This document shows, piece after piece, positions 22,845-31,623 of a stretch of DNA of 61,472 nucleotides; position 1 is the stretch's first letter; the number at the start of each line of letters is the position of its first letter. The notes under the pieces were generated by a model that did no database searches, was not told the DNA's origin, and saw only the letters and a program-made list of their open reading frames with translations. Origin of the DNA: DSUN01 sp035527715 (GTDB taxonomy: Bacteria > Planctomycetota > PUPC01 > DSUN01); contig DATKZY010000124.1 in the NCBI GenBank assembly GCA_035527715.1, positions 1 through 61,472 of the forward strand. The letters are read 5' to 3'. A program made the position numbers and the translations under genes.

Positions 22845-24194
22845 ATGAACCGCAGAGCGTTCCTCGGGGCAGTTGGCGCGGCGGCCTTTGGGCTGCCGCG
22901 GTTCGCCTTGGGCCAGGGCCGGCGCAAGCCGAACATCGTCTGGCTGATGGCCGACGACCTGGGCCTCTACGACGTCGGCTGCTACGGCCAGAAGCACATC
23001 CAGACGCCGCACATAGACCGCCTGGCCGCCGAGGGCGTGCGCTTCACCCAGTGCTATGCCGGCAGCACCGTGTGCGCGCCGTCGCGCAGCGCGCTGATGA
23101 CGGGCCTCCACACCGGCCACACGACCGTGCGCGGCAACTCCTCGGCCATCGGCAAGGGGCGCGTGCCGCTCAACGCTGACGACGTGACGGTCGCCGAGGC
23201 GCTCAAGGCCGCGGGCTACGCCACGGGCATCATGGGCAAGTGGGGCCTCGGCGAGCCCGGCACGCCCGCCATCCCCAACCAGCAGGGCTTCGACTCCTGG
23301 TTCGGCTACCTCAATCAGGCCCACGCCCACGAGTACTACCCCGACTACCTCTGGCGCAACACCGAGAAGGTGCCTCTCAACCAGGGCGGGCAGAAGACCG
23401 ACTACTCGCACGACCTGATGGCGAAGGAGGCCCTCGACTTCGTCCGCCGATCCAAGGACAAGCCTTTCTTCCTCTATTTCACGACGACCATTCCCCACGC
23501 GAAGTTCCAGGTGCCGAGCCTCGAGCCCTACGAGGACAAGCCCTGGCCCGCCCAGGCCAAGGCCTACGCGGCCATGGTGACGCGGATGGACCGCGATTTC
23601 GGCCGCCTCATGGCCCTGCTGAAGGAGCTGGACCTCGACCGCGACACGATCGTGTTCTTCACCAGCGACAACGGTGGCTACCCCGACGGCGAGGCGCGGA
23701 AGATGTTCGACCCCATGGGCCCGTTGCGCGGGCAGAAGGGCAATCTCTACGAGGGCGGCCTGCGGGTGCCCATGATCGTCCGCTGGCCGACCAGGATCGC
23801 GCCCGGCACCACGAGCGATGTGGCGTGGGCTTTCTGGGACTTCTTCCCGACCGCGTGCGAGCTGGCGGGGGCCGAGCCGCCGCGGGGGCTCGACGGCGTC
23901 TCCATGCTCCCGGCCATCCTCGGCAAGGAGCAGAAGGGCCACGAGTTCCTCTACTGGGAGTTCCGTACCGGCGGCTTCAGCCAGGCGGCCCGCTTTGGCG
24001 ACTGGAAGGGCGTCCGACACGGCACCAAGGACGCGCTCGAGCTCTACGACCTGAAGACCGACCTCGGCGAGACGAAGAACGTGGCCGCCGAGCACCCCGA
24101 CGTGGCCGAAAAGATCGAGGCATTCATGGCCGGGGCCAGGACCGAGTCTACGCACTGGCCGGCCCTGGAGCAGCGGCCGGCGAAGAAGAAGTAG
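22845..24194 (+). CDS. Tat-exported sulfatase, third of the run
   Basis: This 449-aa protein has a short Tat signal (NRRAFLGAVGA), metal site LMADDLGLYDVGCYG, formylglycine motif VCAPSRSALMTG (Cys77) and second site FTSDNGGYPDGE. Its layout and many strings (TGIMGKWGLGEPG, KPFFLYFTTTIPHA) match the first sulfatase at 15073, suggesting a paralogous pair. It lies 35 bp after the previous gene and 26 bp before the propeller gene. Confidence 0.92.
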   Translation: MNRRAFLGAVGAAAFGLPRFALGQGRRKPNIVWLMADDLGLYDVGCYGQKHIQTPHIDRLAAEGVRFTQCYAGSTVCAPSRSALMTGLHTGHTTVRGNSSAIGKGRVPLNADDVTVAEALKAAGYATGIMGKWGLGEPGTPAIPNQQGFDSWFGYLNQAHAHEYYPDYLWRNTEKVPLNQGGQKTDYSHDLMAKEALDFVRRSKDKPFFLYFTTTIPHAKFQVPSLEPYEDKPWPAQAKAYAAMVTRMDRDFGRLMALLKELDLDRDTIVFFTSDNGGYPDGEARKMFDPMGPLRGQKGNLYEGGLRVPMIVRWPTRIAPGTTSDVAWAFWDFFPTACELAGAEPPRGLDGVSMLPAILGKEQKGHEFLYWEFRTGGFSQAARFGDWKGVRHGTKDALELYDLKTDLGETKNVAAEHPDVAEKIEAFMAGARTESTHWPALEQRPAKKK

Positions 24195-24220
24195 CGGCGC
24201 AGGCCGCAAGGAGACGACAC

Positions 24221-26335
24221 ATGGCAACGCGGGTCGCAGGAATCGTGCTCGCGCTGAGCGTCGGCGCGCTGGGCGCGGCGGGCGAGTTCCAGGTGCTCGG
24301 CATCGGTGGGGGCGGCGGGATGTTCACGCCTGCCGCGTCGCCCTACGACCCCGGCCTGATCCTGATGTCGTGCGACATGAGCGGCAGCTACCGCTCGCTC
24401 GACGGCGGCAAGCATTGGGAGATGATCCACTGGAGCCAGCTCCACTCGTCGCTCAACTGCCGCCCCCTCTTCACGCCCGACGCCATCTATTGGGTGTGTG
24501 GCTCGGAGTTGCGCGTGAGCCGCGACAAGGCGAAGACGTGGACGCCGGTCGTCGCGGGCAAGGCGCCCTGGACCGGAGCCCCGACCCGCTTGGCCGCCTC
24601 AAAGTCGTCGCTCTTCGTCGGCACCGATGCCGGCCTCTGGCGCTCGCCCGATGGCGGGAAGACGTGGGCCGAATGCCAGAAGGGCAAGTGCTACGCCGTC
24701 CTCGCGCTCGGGACCAAGGTTCACGCCTCTGTTGACCTCAAGTACTTCGTCAGCAGCGACGACGGCGCGACGTGGCAGCCTGTCGCGGTGCCGCTCTTCG
24801 ACGGCCGCGGCTTCATGGCCCTCGCCGGCGGCGGCACGCGACTCTTCGGCGTCGTCTTCAAGGTCGGCATCCTCAAGTCGGACGACGAGGGCAAGACCTG
24901 GGCCCTCGCCGACCAGTTCCGCGACTGCAACGACATCCACATGGCCTCGAACCAGACCGGCGTCGCCTACGCCGTCCAGGAGGGGCGGAGGGGCGAGCAA
25001 GGCGTCTGGCGCACCCGCGACGGCGGAAAGACGTGGGAGAACTGCTTCCGCATGACCGGCCCGAAGGCCAACGTCGAGCGCTCGTGGGTCCAGACCGAGA
25101 TTCGCTGGGGCTACTACATCACGCCGCTGGGCTTCGGCATCAATCCCGCCGACCCAAAGGTCGCTATGGTCACCACGCAGGGCGACATCTACATCACACG
25201 CGACGGCGGCGAGAGCTGGGAGCAGGCGATGAACACGCCCGCCGGCACCCAGCCCGACGATGGCCGGCCACGCTTCGCCCCAAATAGCCTCGAGGTGACA
25301 AGCTGCTGGCAATACCTCTTCGACCCGTTCGAGCGGAACCGCCGTTACATCGCCTACACCGACATCGGCTTCGCCCGCTCGCTCGATGCCGACAAGACCT
25401 GGAGCTGGGCCGCCAAGGGCTGCCCCTGGTCCAACACCTTCTACAGCGTTGTCTTCGACCCCGCCGTCAAGGGCAAGCTCTACGCGGCGACGAGCAACCG
25501 CCACGACATCCCTCATTGGACACATACGGATGGGAACAAGCCCGGCCACGCGGGCGGCGTGTGCGTCACCGAGGACCACGCCCGCTCCTGGCGCGTCCTC
25601 GGCACTGGCCAGCCCAAGCTCCCCTGCACCTGGCTATGCCTCGACCCCAAGACGACCAAGGCGCCGCTGACCTTCTACGCGACCTTCTACGAGGGGGGCG
25701 TCTACAAGTCCACCGACACCGGGCAGACCTGGGTGCAAAAATCCGAGGGCCTCGGCAACCCCGGCAACCTGCACGCCTACATGGTCAAGGTGCATCCGAA
25801 GACGGGCGACGTCTTCTGCTCGATCACCGCCCACCGCGTGGGCGGCCGCGACTTCCCGGTGCCCGGCGGACTCTGGAAGTCCACCGATGGCGGCGAGAGC
25901 TGGGCCGACCTCACGAAGACCCTCGGCCTCAAGTGGCCCGGCGGCTTCGCACTCCACCCCGACGACCCAAACCTCATCTACCTCACGGCGGGCACCGTGC
26001 CCGGCGGCCCCCAGGGCGGCGTGTACAAGACGACGGATGGCGGGAAGAGCTGGACGCGGCTCATCGGCGACGCCGATTTCGCCAAGAGCGCCCCGCCGGG
26101 CTACGTCCACTGCTTCTACGTGAATCTCCACCCCGACAAGCCCGACTGGGTCTACGCGGGCACCGTCGCTCACGGCCTGTGGCTGAGCCAGGACGCCGGC
26201 AAGACCTGGAAGCGTTTCGACGCCATTCCCTTCCGCGCGTGCCAGAACGTGGCCTTCGACCCTGAGGACAGGGCCGTGATGTATGTCACCACGTTCGGCG
26301 GCGGCGTGTGGAAGGGGGCAGATAAACCCGAATGA
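24221..26335 (+). CDS. exported BNR-repeat / GH74-like beta-propeller protein
   Basis: This 704-aa protein has AAGGAG 8 nt before ATG 24221. Residues 1-20 are a signal peptide. At least nine BNR/Asp-box repeats of the form S-x-D-x-G-x-T-W are visible (SLDGGKHW, SPDGGKTW, SSDDGATW, TRDGGKTW, TRDGGESW, STDTGQTW, STDGGESW, TTDGGKSW, SQDAGKTW). Two seven-bladed propellers of this type occur in GH74 xyloglucanases and sortilin-like proteins. Catalytic aspartates could not be assigned, so it may be a hydrolase or a binding protein. It follows the sulfatases in the same operon. Confidence 0.75.
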   Translation: MATRVAGIVLALSVGALGAAGEFQVLGIGGGGGMFTPAASPYDPGLILMSCDMSGSYRSLDGGKHWEMIHWSQLHSSLNCRPLFTPDAIYWVCGSELRVSRDKAKTWTPVVAGKAPWTGAPTRLAASKSSLFVGTDAGLWRSPDGGKTWAECQKGKCYAVLALGTKVHASVDLKYFVSSDDGATWQPVAVPLFDGRGFMALAGGGTRLFGVVFKVGILKSDDEGKTWALADQFRDCNDIHMASNQTGVAYAVQEGRRGEQGVWRTRDGGKTWENCFRMTGPKANVERSWVQTEIRWGYYITPLGFGINPADPKVAMVTTQGDIYITRDGGESWEQAMNTPAGTQPDDGRPRFAPNSLEVTSCWQYLFDPFERNRRYIAYTDIGFARSLDADKTWSWAAKGCPWSNTFYSVVFDPAVKGKLYAATSNRHDIPHWTHTDGNKPGHAGGVCVTEDHARSWRVLGTGQPKLPCTWLCLDPKTTKAPLTFYATFYEGGVYKSTDTGQTWVQKSEGLGNPGNLHAYMVKVHPKTGDVFCSITAHRVGGRDFPVPGGLWKSTDGGESWADLTKTLGLKWPGGFALHPDDPNLIYLTAGTVPGGPQGGVYKTTDGGKSWTRLIGDADFAKSAPPGYVHCFYVNLHPDKPDWVYAGTVAHGLWLSQDAGKTWKRFDAIPFRACQNVAFDPEDRAVMYVTTFGGGVWKGADKPE

Positions 26336-26370
26336 CCCATGACCAATGAGGAGAAGGCAGGGGAAAGCCG

Positions 26371-27315
26371 ATGAGGAAAGCGATCCTCGCGTTGAGTCTC
26401 GTCGTGGCCGCGGCCCACGCCGGCGCCAGAAGGCCAATGGGAAAGGTGCCCGGAATGACGCCCACCCGCACGCTCGTCTACAAGACCGTCGGCGATGCAA
26501 AGCCCCAACTCCACGTCTTCGAGCCCGAGGGCCACAAGGCATCCGACAAGCGCCCCGCCATCGTCTTCTTCTTCGGCGGCGGCTGGACGGGCGGCACGCC
26601 CACGCAGTTCTTCCCCCAGTGCAAGTATCTCGCCTCGCGGGGGATGGTGGCCATCAGCGCGGAGTATCGGGTCAAGAGCCGCCACGGCGTCTCGCCCTTC
26701 GAGTGCGTGACCGACGGCAAATCGGCGATCCGCTGGGTGCGCGCCCACGCGGCCGAGTTGGGCATTGCCCCCGAGCGCCTCGCGGCGGGCGGCGGGTCGG
26801 CGGGCGGCCACGTGGCCGCCTGCACCGGCGTGATTGACGGGCTGGACGAGAAGGGCGAGGACGCCGCCGTCAGCTCCAAGCCCAACGCTCTCGTGCTCTT
26901 CAACCCCGTGCTGGTGCTCGACTGGGAGGAGTTCAAGAAGGCGGGCATCCCCGACGAGCGGATTCGCCAGCTCAGCGACCGCTTCGCGGGCCGCGACCCC
27001 AAGGCCGTCTCGCCCTTCCACCACGTGAACGCTGGCGATCCGCCGACGATTGTCTTCCACGGCAAGGCCGACACCACCGTGCCGTTTCCCACCGCCGAGC
27101 GCTTCGCCGAGGCGATGAAGAAGGCGGGCAGCCGCTGCGAGCTGTTCGGCTACGACGGCCAGGCCCACGGCTTCTTCAACTTCGGCCGCGGCGACGCCTT
27201 CTACGCCACGCTGCGCGAGGCCGACAAGTTCCTCGTCTCCCTGGGCTATCTCCAGGGGGCGGACACGCTGGATGACTTCCGCAAGTCGCTTTCGCAGACG
27301 GATCAAAGGAGATGA
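26371..27315 (+). CDS. exported alpha/beta-hydrolase (carbohydrate esterase-like)
   Basis: This 314-aa protein has a signal peptide (residues 1-18). The oxyanion region is FFFGGGWTGG, the nucleophile elbow GGGSAGGH gives Ser143, the acid is in HGKADTTVP, and the His is in DGQAHGFFN. It belongs to the BD-FAE/esterase-lipase group that often deacetylates or de-esterifies polysaccharides. It ends in an ATGA overlap with the FAD oxidoreductase gene. Acetyl-esterase activity on the sulfated glycan is an inference from context. Confidence 0.8.
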   Translation: MRKAILALSLVVAAAHAGARRPMGKVPGMTPTRTLVYKTVGDAKPQLHVFEPEGHKASDKRPAIVFFFGGGWTGGTPTQFFPQCKYLASRGMVAISAEYRVKSRHGVSPFECVTDGKSAIRWVRAHAAELGIAPERLAAGGGSAGGHVAACTGVIDGLDEKGEDAAVSSKPNALVLFNPVLVLDWEEFKKAGIPDERIRQLSDRFAGRDPKAVSPFHHVNAGDPPTIVFHGKADTTVPFPTAERFAEAMKKAGSRCELFGYDGQAHGFFNFGRGDAFYATLREADKFLVSLGYLQGADTLDDFRKSLSQTDQRR

Positions 27316-28664
27316 CCGTGGAGCGCGAGTTCTCCCGCCGCGACGTGTTTCGGGTCCTGGGGGGCGCGAGCCTGGCGGCGGGCCTGAGCCAGCTTGCCCT
27401 GGCCGATCCTGCCACGCGCAAGGACGCGCCGCCCGGCACGAAGGTGACTGGGCCGACCGGCCACGCCGCGAAGCTCGTGGACGGCAAGGTGATCCAGCCC
27501 CAGCGCGAGCTGCCGCTGCTGCACGAGACCGACGTGCTGGTGGTCGGCGGCGGCCCGGCCGGCGTCACGGCGGCCATCGCCGCGAAGCGCGCCGGCGCCC
27601 GCACGACCCTCGTCGAGCGCTACGGCCACTTCGGCGGCCTGTGGACCGGCGGCCTCGTGGTCCTCGTCATCGGCCACTGGGTGCAGGGGCCGAAACAGGT
27701 CTGCCGCGGCATCGGCGAGGAGATGCTTCAGCGCCTCGAAAAGCTCGACCGCGGCATCGTCAACCGCCGCCCAGGCGTCAACCCCACCGTGGACGCCGAG
27801 GCGCTGAAGTACCTGATGGTCGAGATGGTCGTCGAGGCCAAGCTCGACGTGTTCCTGCATTGCTGGGGCGTGGACGCGATCATGGACGGCCAGACGGTCC
27901 GCGGCGCCGTGTTCGAAAGCAAGTCGGGCCGCCAGGCCATCCTGGCCAAGGTGGTGGTGGACGCGACGGGCGACGGCGACGTCTTCGGCGCCGCGGGCGC
28001 CGAGCACGAGCGGCGCATCTACCACGCCGGCCTGCCCTACCGGATCGGGAACCTCGACAAGGCGGACCGGCAGAAGGCCGCCGCCAGCGGCCGCAAGCCC
28101 AAGCACACGGGCGCCGTCACGCCCATCCCCGGCGTCAACTGGGTGAACATGCAAGGCCCCGACGCCAACGCCCTCGACGTGCGCGACCTCACCCGCCTGG
28201 AGTTGAACCACCGCCGCCAGGTGTGGAAGCAGGTGCAGGAGCTGCGCGGCACGCCCGGCTACGAGCAGGTCTACCTGATGGAGACGGCGCCGCAGCTCGG
28301 CGTGCGGATCGGCCGCGTGCTCTCGGGCGTCGCCACGCTGACGATGCAGGGGGTGAAGGACGGGCGGAAGTTCCCCGACGTGGTGGCCGTGGGCGGCGCC
28401 TGGGCGGGCGATCACGCCGAGTGGCAGATTCCCTACGGCGCCCTGCTGCCGAAGGACGTGGAGAACCTGCTGGCGGCCGGCCGCTGCATCTCGGGCGAGC
28501 CGCTGATGTCCGACCTCATCCGCGTGATCCCCAACTGCTGGATCACCGGCCACGCGGCGGGGTGCGCGGCGGCCATCGCTGCCCAGGACAAGTGCCGCGC
28601 CCGCGACGTCGAGGTGCCGAAGCTCCAGAAGCTCCTTCGCGAGCAGGACGCCTACCTGGGATGA
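27312..28664 (+). CDS. Tat-exported FAD-dependent oxidoreductase
   Basis: This 450-aa protein overlaps the esterase gene by four bases (ATGA). The N-terminus EFSRRDVFRVLGGASLAAG is a Tat signal. The dinucleotide-binding motif DVLVVGGGPAGVTAAIAA (about residues 74-91) is followed by VERYGHFGGLWTGG, characteristic of the FAD_oxidored (pfam12831) group. LLAAGRCISGEPLMSDLIR is the conserved C-terminal FAD region. The substrate is unknown. It overlaps the polyferredoxin gene by another ATGA, so the two are translationally coupled and plausibly exchange electrons. Confidence 0.85.
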   Translation: MTVEREFSRRDVFRVLGGASLAAGLSQLALADPATRKDAPPGTKVTGPTGHAAKLVDGKVIQPQRELPLLHETDVLVVGGGPAGVTAAIAAKRAGARTTLVERYGHFGGLWTGGLVVLVIGHWVQGPKQVCRGIGEEMLQRLEKLDRGIVNRRPGVNPTVDAEALKYLMVEMVVEAKLDVFLHCWGVDAIMDGQTVRGAVFESKSGRQAILAKVVVDATGDGDVFGAAGAEHERRIYHAGLPYRIGNLDKADRQKAAASGRKPKHTGAVTPIPGVNWVNMQGPDANALDVRDLTRLELNHRRQVWKQVQELRGTPGYEQVYLMETAPQLGVRIGRVLSGVATLTMQGVKDGRKFPDVVAVGGAWAGDHAEWQIPYGALLPKDVENLLAAGRCISGEPLMSDLIRVIPNCWITGHAAGCAAAIAAQDKCRARDVEVPKLQKLLREQDAYLG

Positions 28665-29935
28665 GCCCCGTAAGCGAAGAGTCGTCTGCCCAGGGGAAGG
28701 GTCGTCGTGGGCTGCGCCTGGGGCTCCGAATCGGGGCGTTGGCGGCAGCCGTCGCCCTGCTCGTGCCCCTGGTGCCTTGGCCGTCCGCGTCGGTCGTAGT
28801 CCCCTCCCTCAGCCCGTTCGTTGCAGCGAGCGGCGCGCTCGCGGCCCGAGCCGTCTCGACGGCGGCTCTCATCGCCCTGCCCGTGCTCGTGATGGCCATT
28901 CTGCGCGGGCGCTGGTTCTGCCGCTGGCTCTGCCCCGTCGGGCTTCTGGCGGAGCAGGCCGGCCGCGTGGGCCTGGGAAGGGCGTCGTGGACGGCTCGCG
29001 TGCCTCGGGTGGGCAGGGGGATCGTCCTGCTCACCCTGGGCGGCGCGTGCCTGGGGTATCCGCTGCTCCTCTGGCTCGACCCGCTGGCGTTCTTCAGCGG
29101 CGCGTTCGGCGTGCTGCACAAGCCTCTTGCCGTGGGTGGCACGGCCTCTGCCGCGTTGCTGGGCGGCGTGATCGCGCTCGGCCTGATTCTGCCGGGGGCG
29201 TGGTGTGGCCGCCTGTGCCCGCTCGGTGCGACGCAGGAACTGCTCGCCGCGTGGAAGGGGCTGTTCCGCCGGCCCGAATTGCCGGGGGAAGGAGGGCGGC
29301 CGGTCGTCCGGCGTGCGTGGCTGCGGTTGGCTCCGGGAGCGCTCCTCGCGGCGGCGGGGGCAGGGCTGGCGCTGCTGGTGCGGCGCGTGGCTCTTGGCCG
29401 GAGCGACCCGCCGATCCGCCCGCCGGGCGCGCTCGACGAGGGCCGCTTCGCCGGCGTCTGCGTCCGCTGCGGCAACTGCCTGCGGGCCTGCCCCACGCGC
29501 ATCCTGCGGCCCGACCTGGCCCCTGGCCACCCGGAGGGCTGGCTAGCCCCGGTCGTCGTCTTCGAGGACGACTACTGCCGCGAGGATTGCACGGCCTGCT
29601 CGCAGGTGTGCCCCAGTGGCGCCATCGCCCACCTGTCGCCGAAGGCGAAGCGCCGGGTGGCTATGGGCATGGCCAGGGTCGAGCTGGAGTTCTGCTTCCT
29701 GTCGAACGACCACGAGTGCCAGATCTGCCGCCGGCACTGCCCCTTCGATGCCATCGCCTACGCCTGGGACGAGGCGGCCTACAGCCGGACCCCCGTAGTT
29801 GACGCGGACCGCTGCACGGGCTGCGGCGCGTGCGAGGTCGCGTGCCCCTGCACGAGTGGGGAGGGGCCGACGCCGCGGCGCAAGGCGATCCGGGTCGTCC
29901 CGCGTCGGGCGGTCCTCGCTGCGCCCCACGCCTAG
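28661..29935 (+). CDS. NapH/YccM-like membrane polyferredoxin
   Basis: This 424-aa protein has about four to five hydrophobic segments in residues 20-260. Two NapH/NosR-type motifs sit at membrane edges (WFCRWLCPVGLL and WCGRLCPLGATQEL). Four Cys clusters follow: CVRCGNCLRACP, CREDCTACSQVCP, CQICRRHCP and CTGCGACEVACPC. Such proteins pass electrons from the quinone pool to periplasmic acceptors. The start ATG 28661 overlaps the preceding stop. Its stop TAG shares the CTAG palindrome at 29932-29935 with the stop of the convergent DUF4159 gene. Confidence 0.85.
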   Translation: MSPVSEESSAQGKGRRGLRLGLRIGALAAAVALLVPLVPWPSASVVVPSLSPFVAASGALAARAVSTAALIALPVLVMAILRGRWFCRWLCPVGLLAEQAGRVGLGRASWTARVPRVGRGIVLLTLGGACLGYPLLLWLDPLAFFSGAFGVLHKPLAVGGTASAALLGGVIALGLILPGAWCGRLCPLGATQELLAAWKGLFRRPELPGEGGRPVVRRAWLRLAPGALLAAAGAGLALLVRRVALGRSDPPIRPPGALDEGRFAGVCVRCGNCLRACPTRILRPDLAPGHPEGWLAPVVVFEDDYCREDCTACSQVCPSGAIAHLSPKAKRRVAMGMARVELEFCFLSNDHECQICRRHCPFDAIAYAWDEAAYSRTPVVDADRCTGCGACEVACPCTSGEGPTPRRKAIRVVPRRAVLAAPHA

Positions 29936-31623
29936 TCGCCGTAGTGGATGTGCATGTACTGGTTGAAGGCGTAGTTGATGATATTGACGCCGAGGCGGTA
30001 GGCCTGCATGGCCTGCGTCTCGGTAGCGCCGGAGTGGCCGGTCTTCCAGGCGTCGTTGACATCGCCCTGGTGGTAGAAGACGATCCAGCGCTCGTTGTGC
30101 TTGAGGCCGATGGCGCGGTTGCCCGAGTGATGCCACAGCGGCGGCGCGCCGCCGGGGAAGACGAACGGCTGGCGGTACAGGATGTCGTCGTTCGAGATGT
30201 CCACCCACTCCAGCTCGGGGAAGCAGCGGCGCATGAGGGCGCGGAAGTGGTGGTTGAAGCTCCCGCCGCCGTTGTCGGCGAAGATCAGCCCGCCCTCCTC
30301 GAGGCAGTACCAGCGGAGGGTCTCCACCTCCTTGCGGGTGACGGAGATGGCCTTGCCGCCGGTGAGGAAAACGAAGGGGGGGCCGCGGTGCTTGGGGAAG
30401 CGGCGGAGCTGGAGGATGCCCAGGTGCTCCGTGTTGTCGGCGATTCGGAAGCCGGTCATCTTGTGGAACTGGAGCAGCAGGTTGTAGTCGGCGCTCACCC
30501 CCATGTCCTGGTCCCAGTCGCCGCCCTTGTACTCGAGGCGGATGAAGCGCACCTTGGCGCCCTCCATGCCGCTGGGCCAGCCGCCGCCCTTGCCGCCCCC
30601 CTTGCCCAGCTTACCGTCCTTGAGCGAGGTCGCCACGTAGATGTCCTGAGTCTCCTGCTCCACCTGCTTGAGGATCTCGCTCTCATCAATGTCCGGGCGA
30701 TAGAAGATGATCGGGCTGTCCATGTTCAGGACGAATTTCTTCTTCTTCGGCTTCTCCTTCTTCTCGATCCGCTTGACCTTGACCAACTGGACGATGGGGT
30801 TCCCGCTCCCCTTGGGCACGCCGTAGGCCTTCTGCATCCCCCAGTCGCGCAGCAGGAACGGCAGGAGGAAGAGCACCGCGAGGTGGAGGAAGACGGACCA
30901 GTAGGACGACGTGCGCCAGCGCGGGTCCGCGGGCGACCTCAGGGCCCGCACCACGCGGTCGCCGAGGCGCTCCCTCGCCGTGTCGCGCGCGCCGTAGAAC
31001 TCCGCAACCGGGCGCCGGCACAGGGCGAGAAAGAACACGGCGACCAGCACGGCCCCGGGCACCCAGGCCCAGCCCCCGGCCACCCACAGGTCGTTGCGGC
31101 AGGACTTGTCGAACGTCTTGGCGTCGGCGACGTACAGCGCGCTGGGCGCGCCAATGACGAGGAACAGCAGGTAGGCCCAGACGACGGCGAAGGCGGCGCC
31201 GCCCGCCCGGAGGAGCCACAGGACCGCTCGATGTCGAAGGAAGGCGCCGACGGCAGCCGCCGCGAGCAACAGGCTCACGTAGCGGGCGACGAGACTCAGC
31301 CCCCGGAACGACTCGAGCACGCCCTGCTCGGCGAGGGTCCTGATCTGCTTCGGCTCGAGCTCGGCCGCCCGAAGCAGCGCGTCGTACCCATACACGCCGA
31401 GCCAGACCGCGAGGAGGGACATCGCGGCGGCCAAGGCGGCGAAACGGCACGACCAGGGAAAAGGCCCCAACACCCAGCCGCTCGCGCGGCCCAGCCAGAG
31501 GACGAGGCGGCCCGCGCCCGCATGCCCGCGGCCGCACAGCCAGAACGACGCGGCGACAAGCCGCTCCATGTTCGGAAGCCTCGCGCGGGCATCGAGCCCG
31601 CGGGGGGCCAGCTTCTTGCTCAC
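29932..31623 (-). CDS. membrane DUF4159 protein with TonB-like anchor
   Basis: This 563-aa protein uses GTG 31623, which overlaps the previous stop (GTGA). Five hydrophobic segments are seen (about 64-82, 111-130, 142-158, 186-202, 243-259). The fifth, SVFLHLAVLFLLPF, has the Ser243-x-x-x-His247 signature of TonB anchors. It is followed by a Lys/Glu-rich stretch (VKVKRIEKKEKPKKKKFVLN), a Gly/Lys linker and a DUF4159 domain (about 356-563: RFIRLEYKGGDWDQD, GGLIFADNGGGSFNHHFR, HHSGNRAIGLKHNERWIV). With a cytoplasmic N-terminus, five helices place DUF4159 in the periplasm. It is the last gene of the ExbBD-type operon. Function is unknown. Confidence 0.8.
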   Translation of the reverse strand: MSKKLAPRGLDARARLPNMERLVAASFWLCGRGHAGAGRLVLWLGRASGWVLGPFPWSCRFAALAAAMSLLAVWLGVYGYDALLRAAELEPKQIRTLAEQGVLESFRGLSLVARYVSLLLAAAAVGAFLRHRAVLWLLRAGGAAFAVVWAYLLFLVIGAPSALYVADAKTFDKSCRNDLWVAGGWAWVPGAVLVAVFFLALCRRPVAEFYGARDTARERLGDRVVRALRSPADPRWRTSSYWSVFLHLAVLFLLPFLLRDWGMQKAYGVPKGSGNPIVQLVKVKRIEKKEKPKKKKFVLNMDSPIIFYRPDIDESEILKQVEQETQDIYVATSLKDGKLGKGGGKGGGWPSGMEGAKVRFIRLEYKGGDWDQDMGVSADYNLLLQFHKMTGFRIADNTEHLGILQLRRFPKHRGPPFVFLTGGKAISVTRKEVETLRWYCLEEGGLIFADNGGGSFNHHFRALMRRCFPELEWVDISNDDILYRQPFVFPGGAPPLWHHSGNRAIGLKHNERWIVFYHQGDVNDAWKTGHSGATETQAMQAYRLGVNIINYAFNQYMHIHYGD

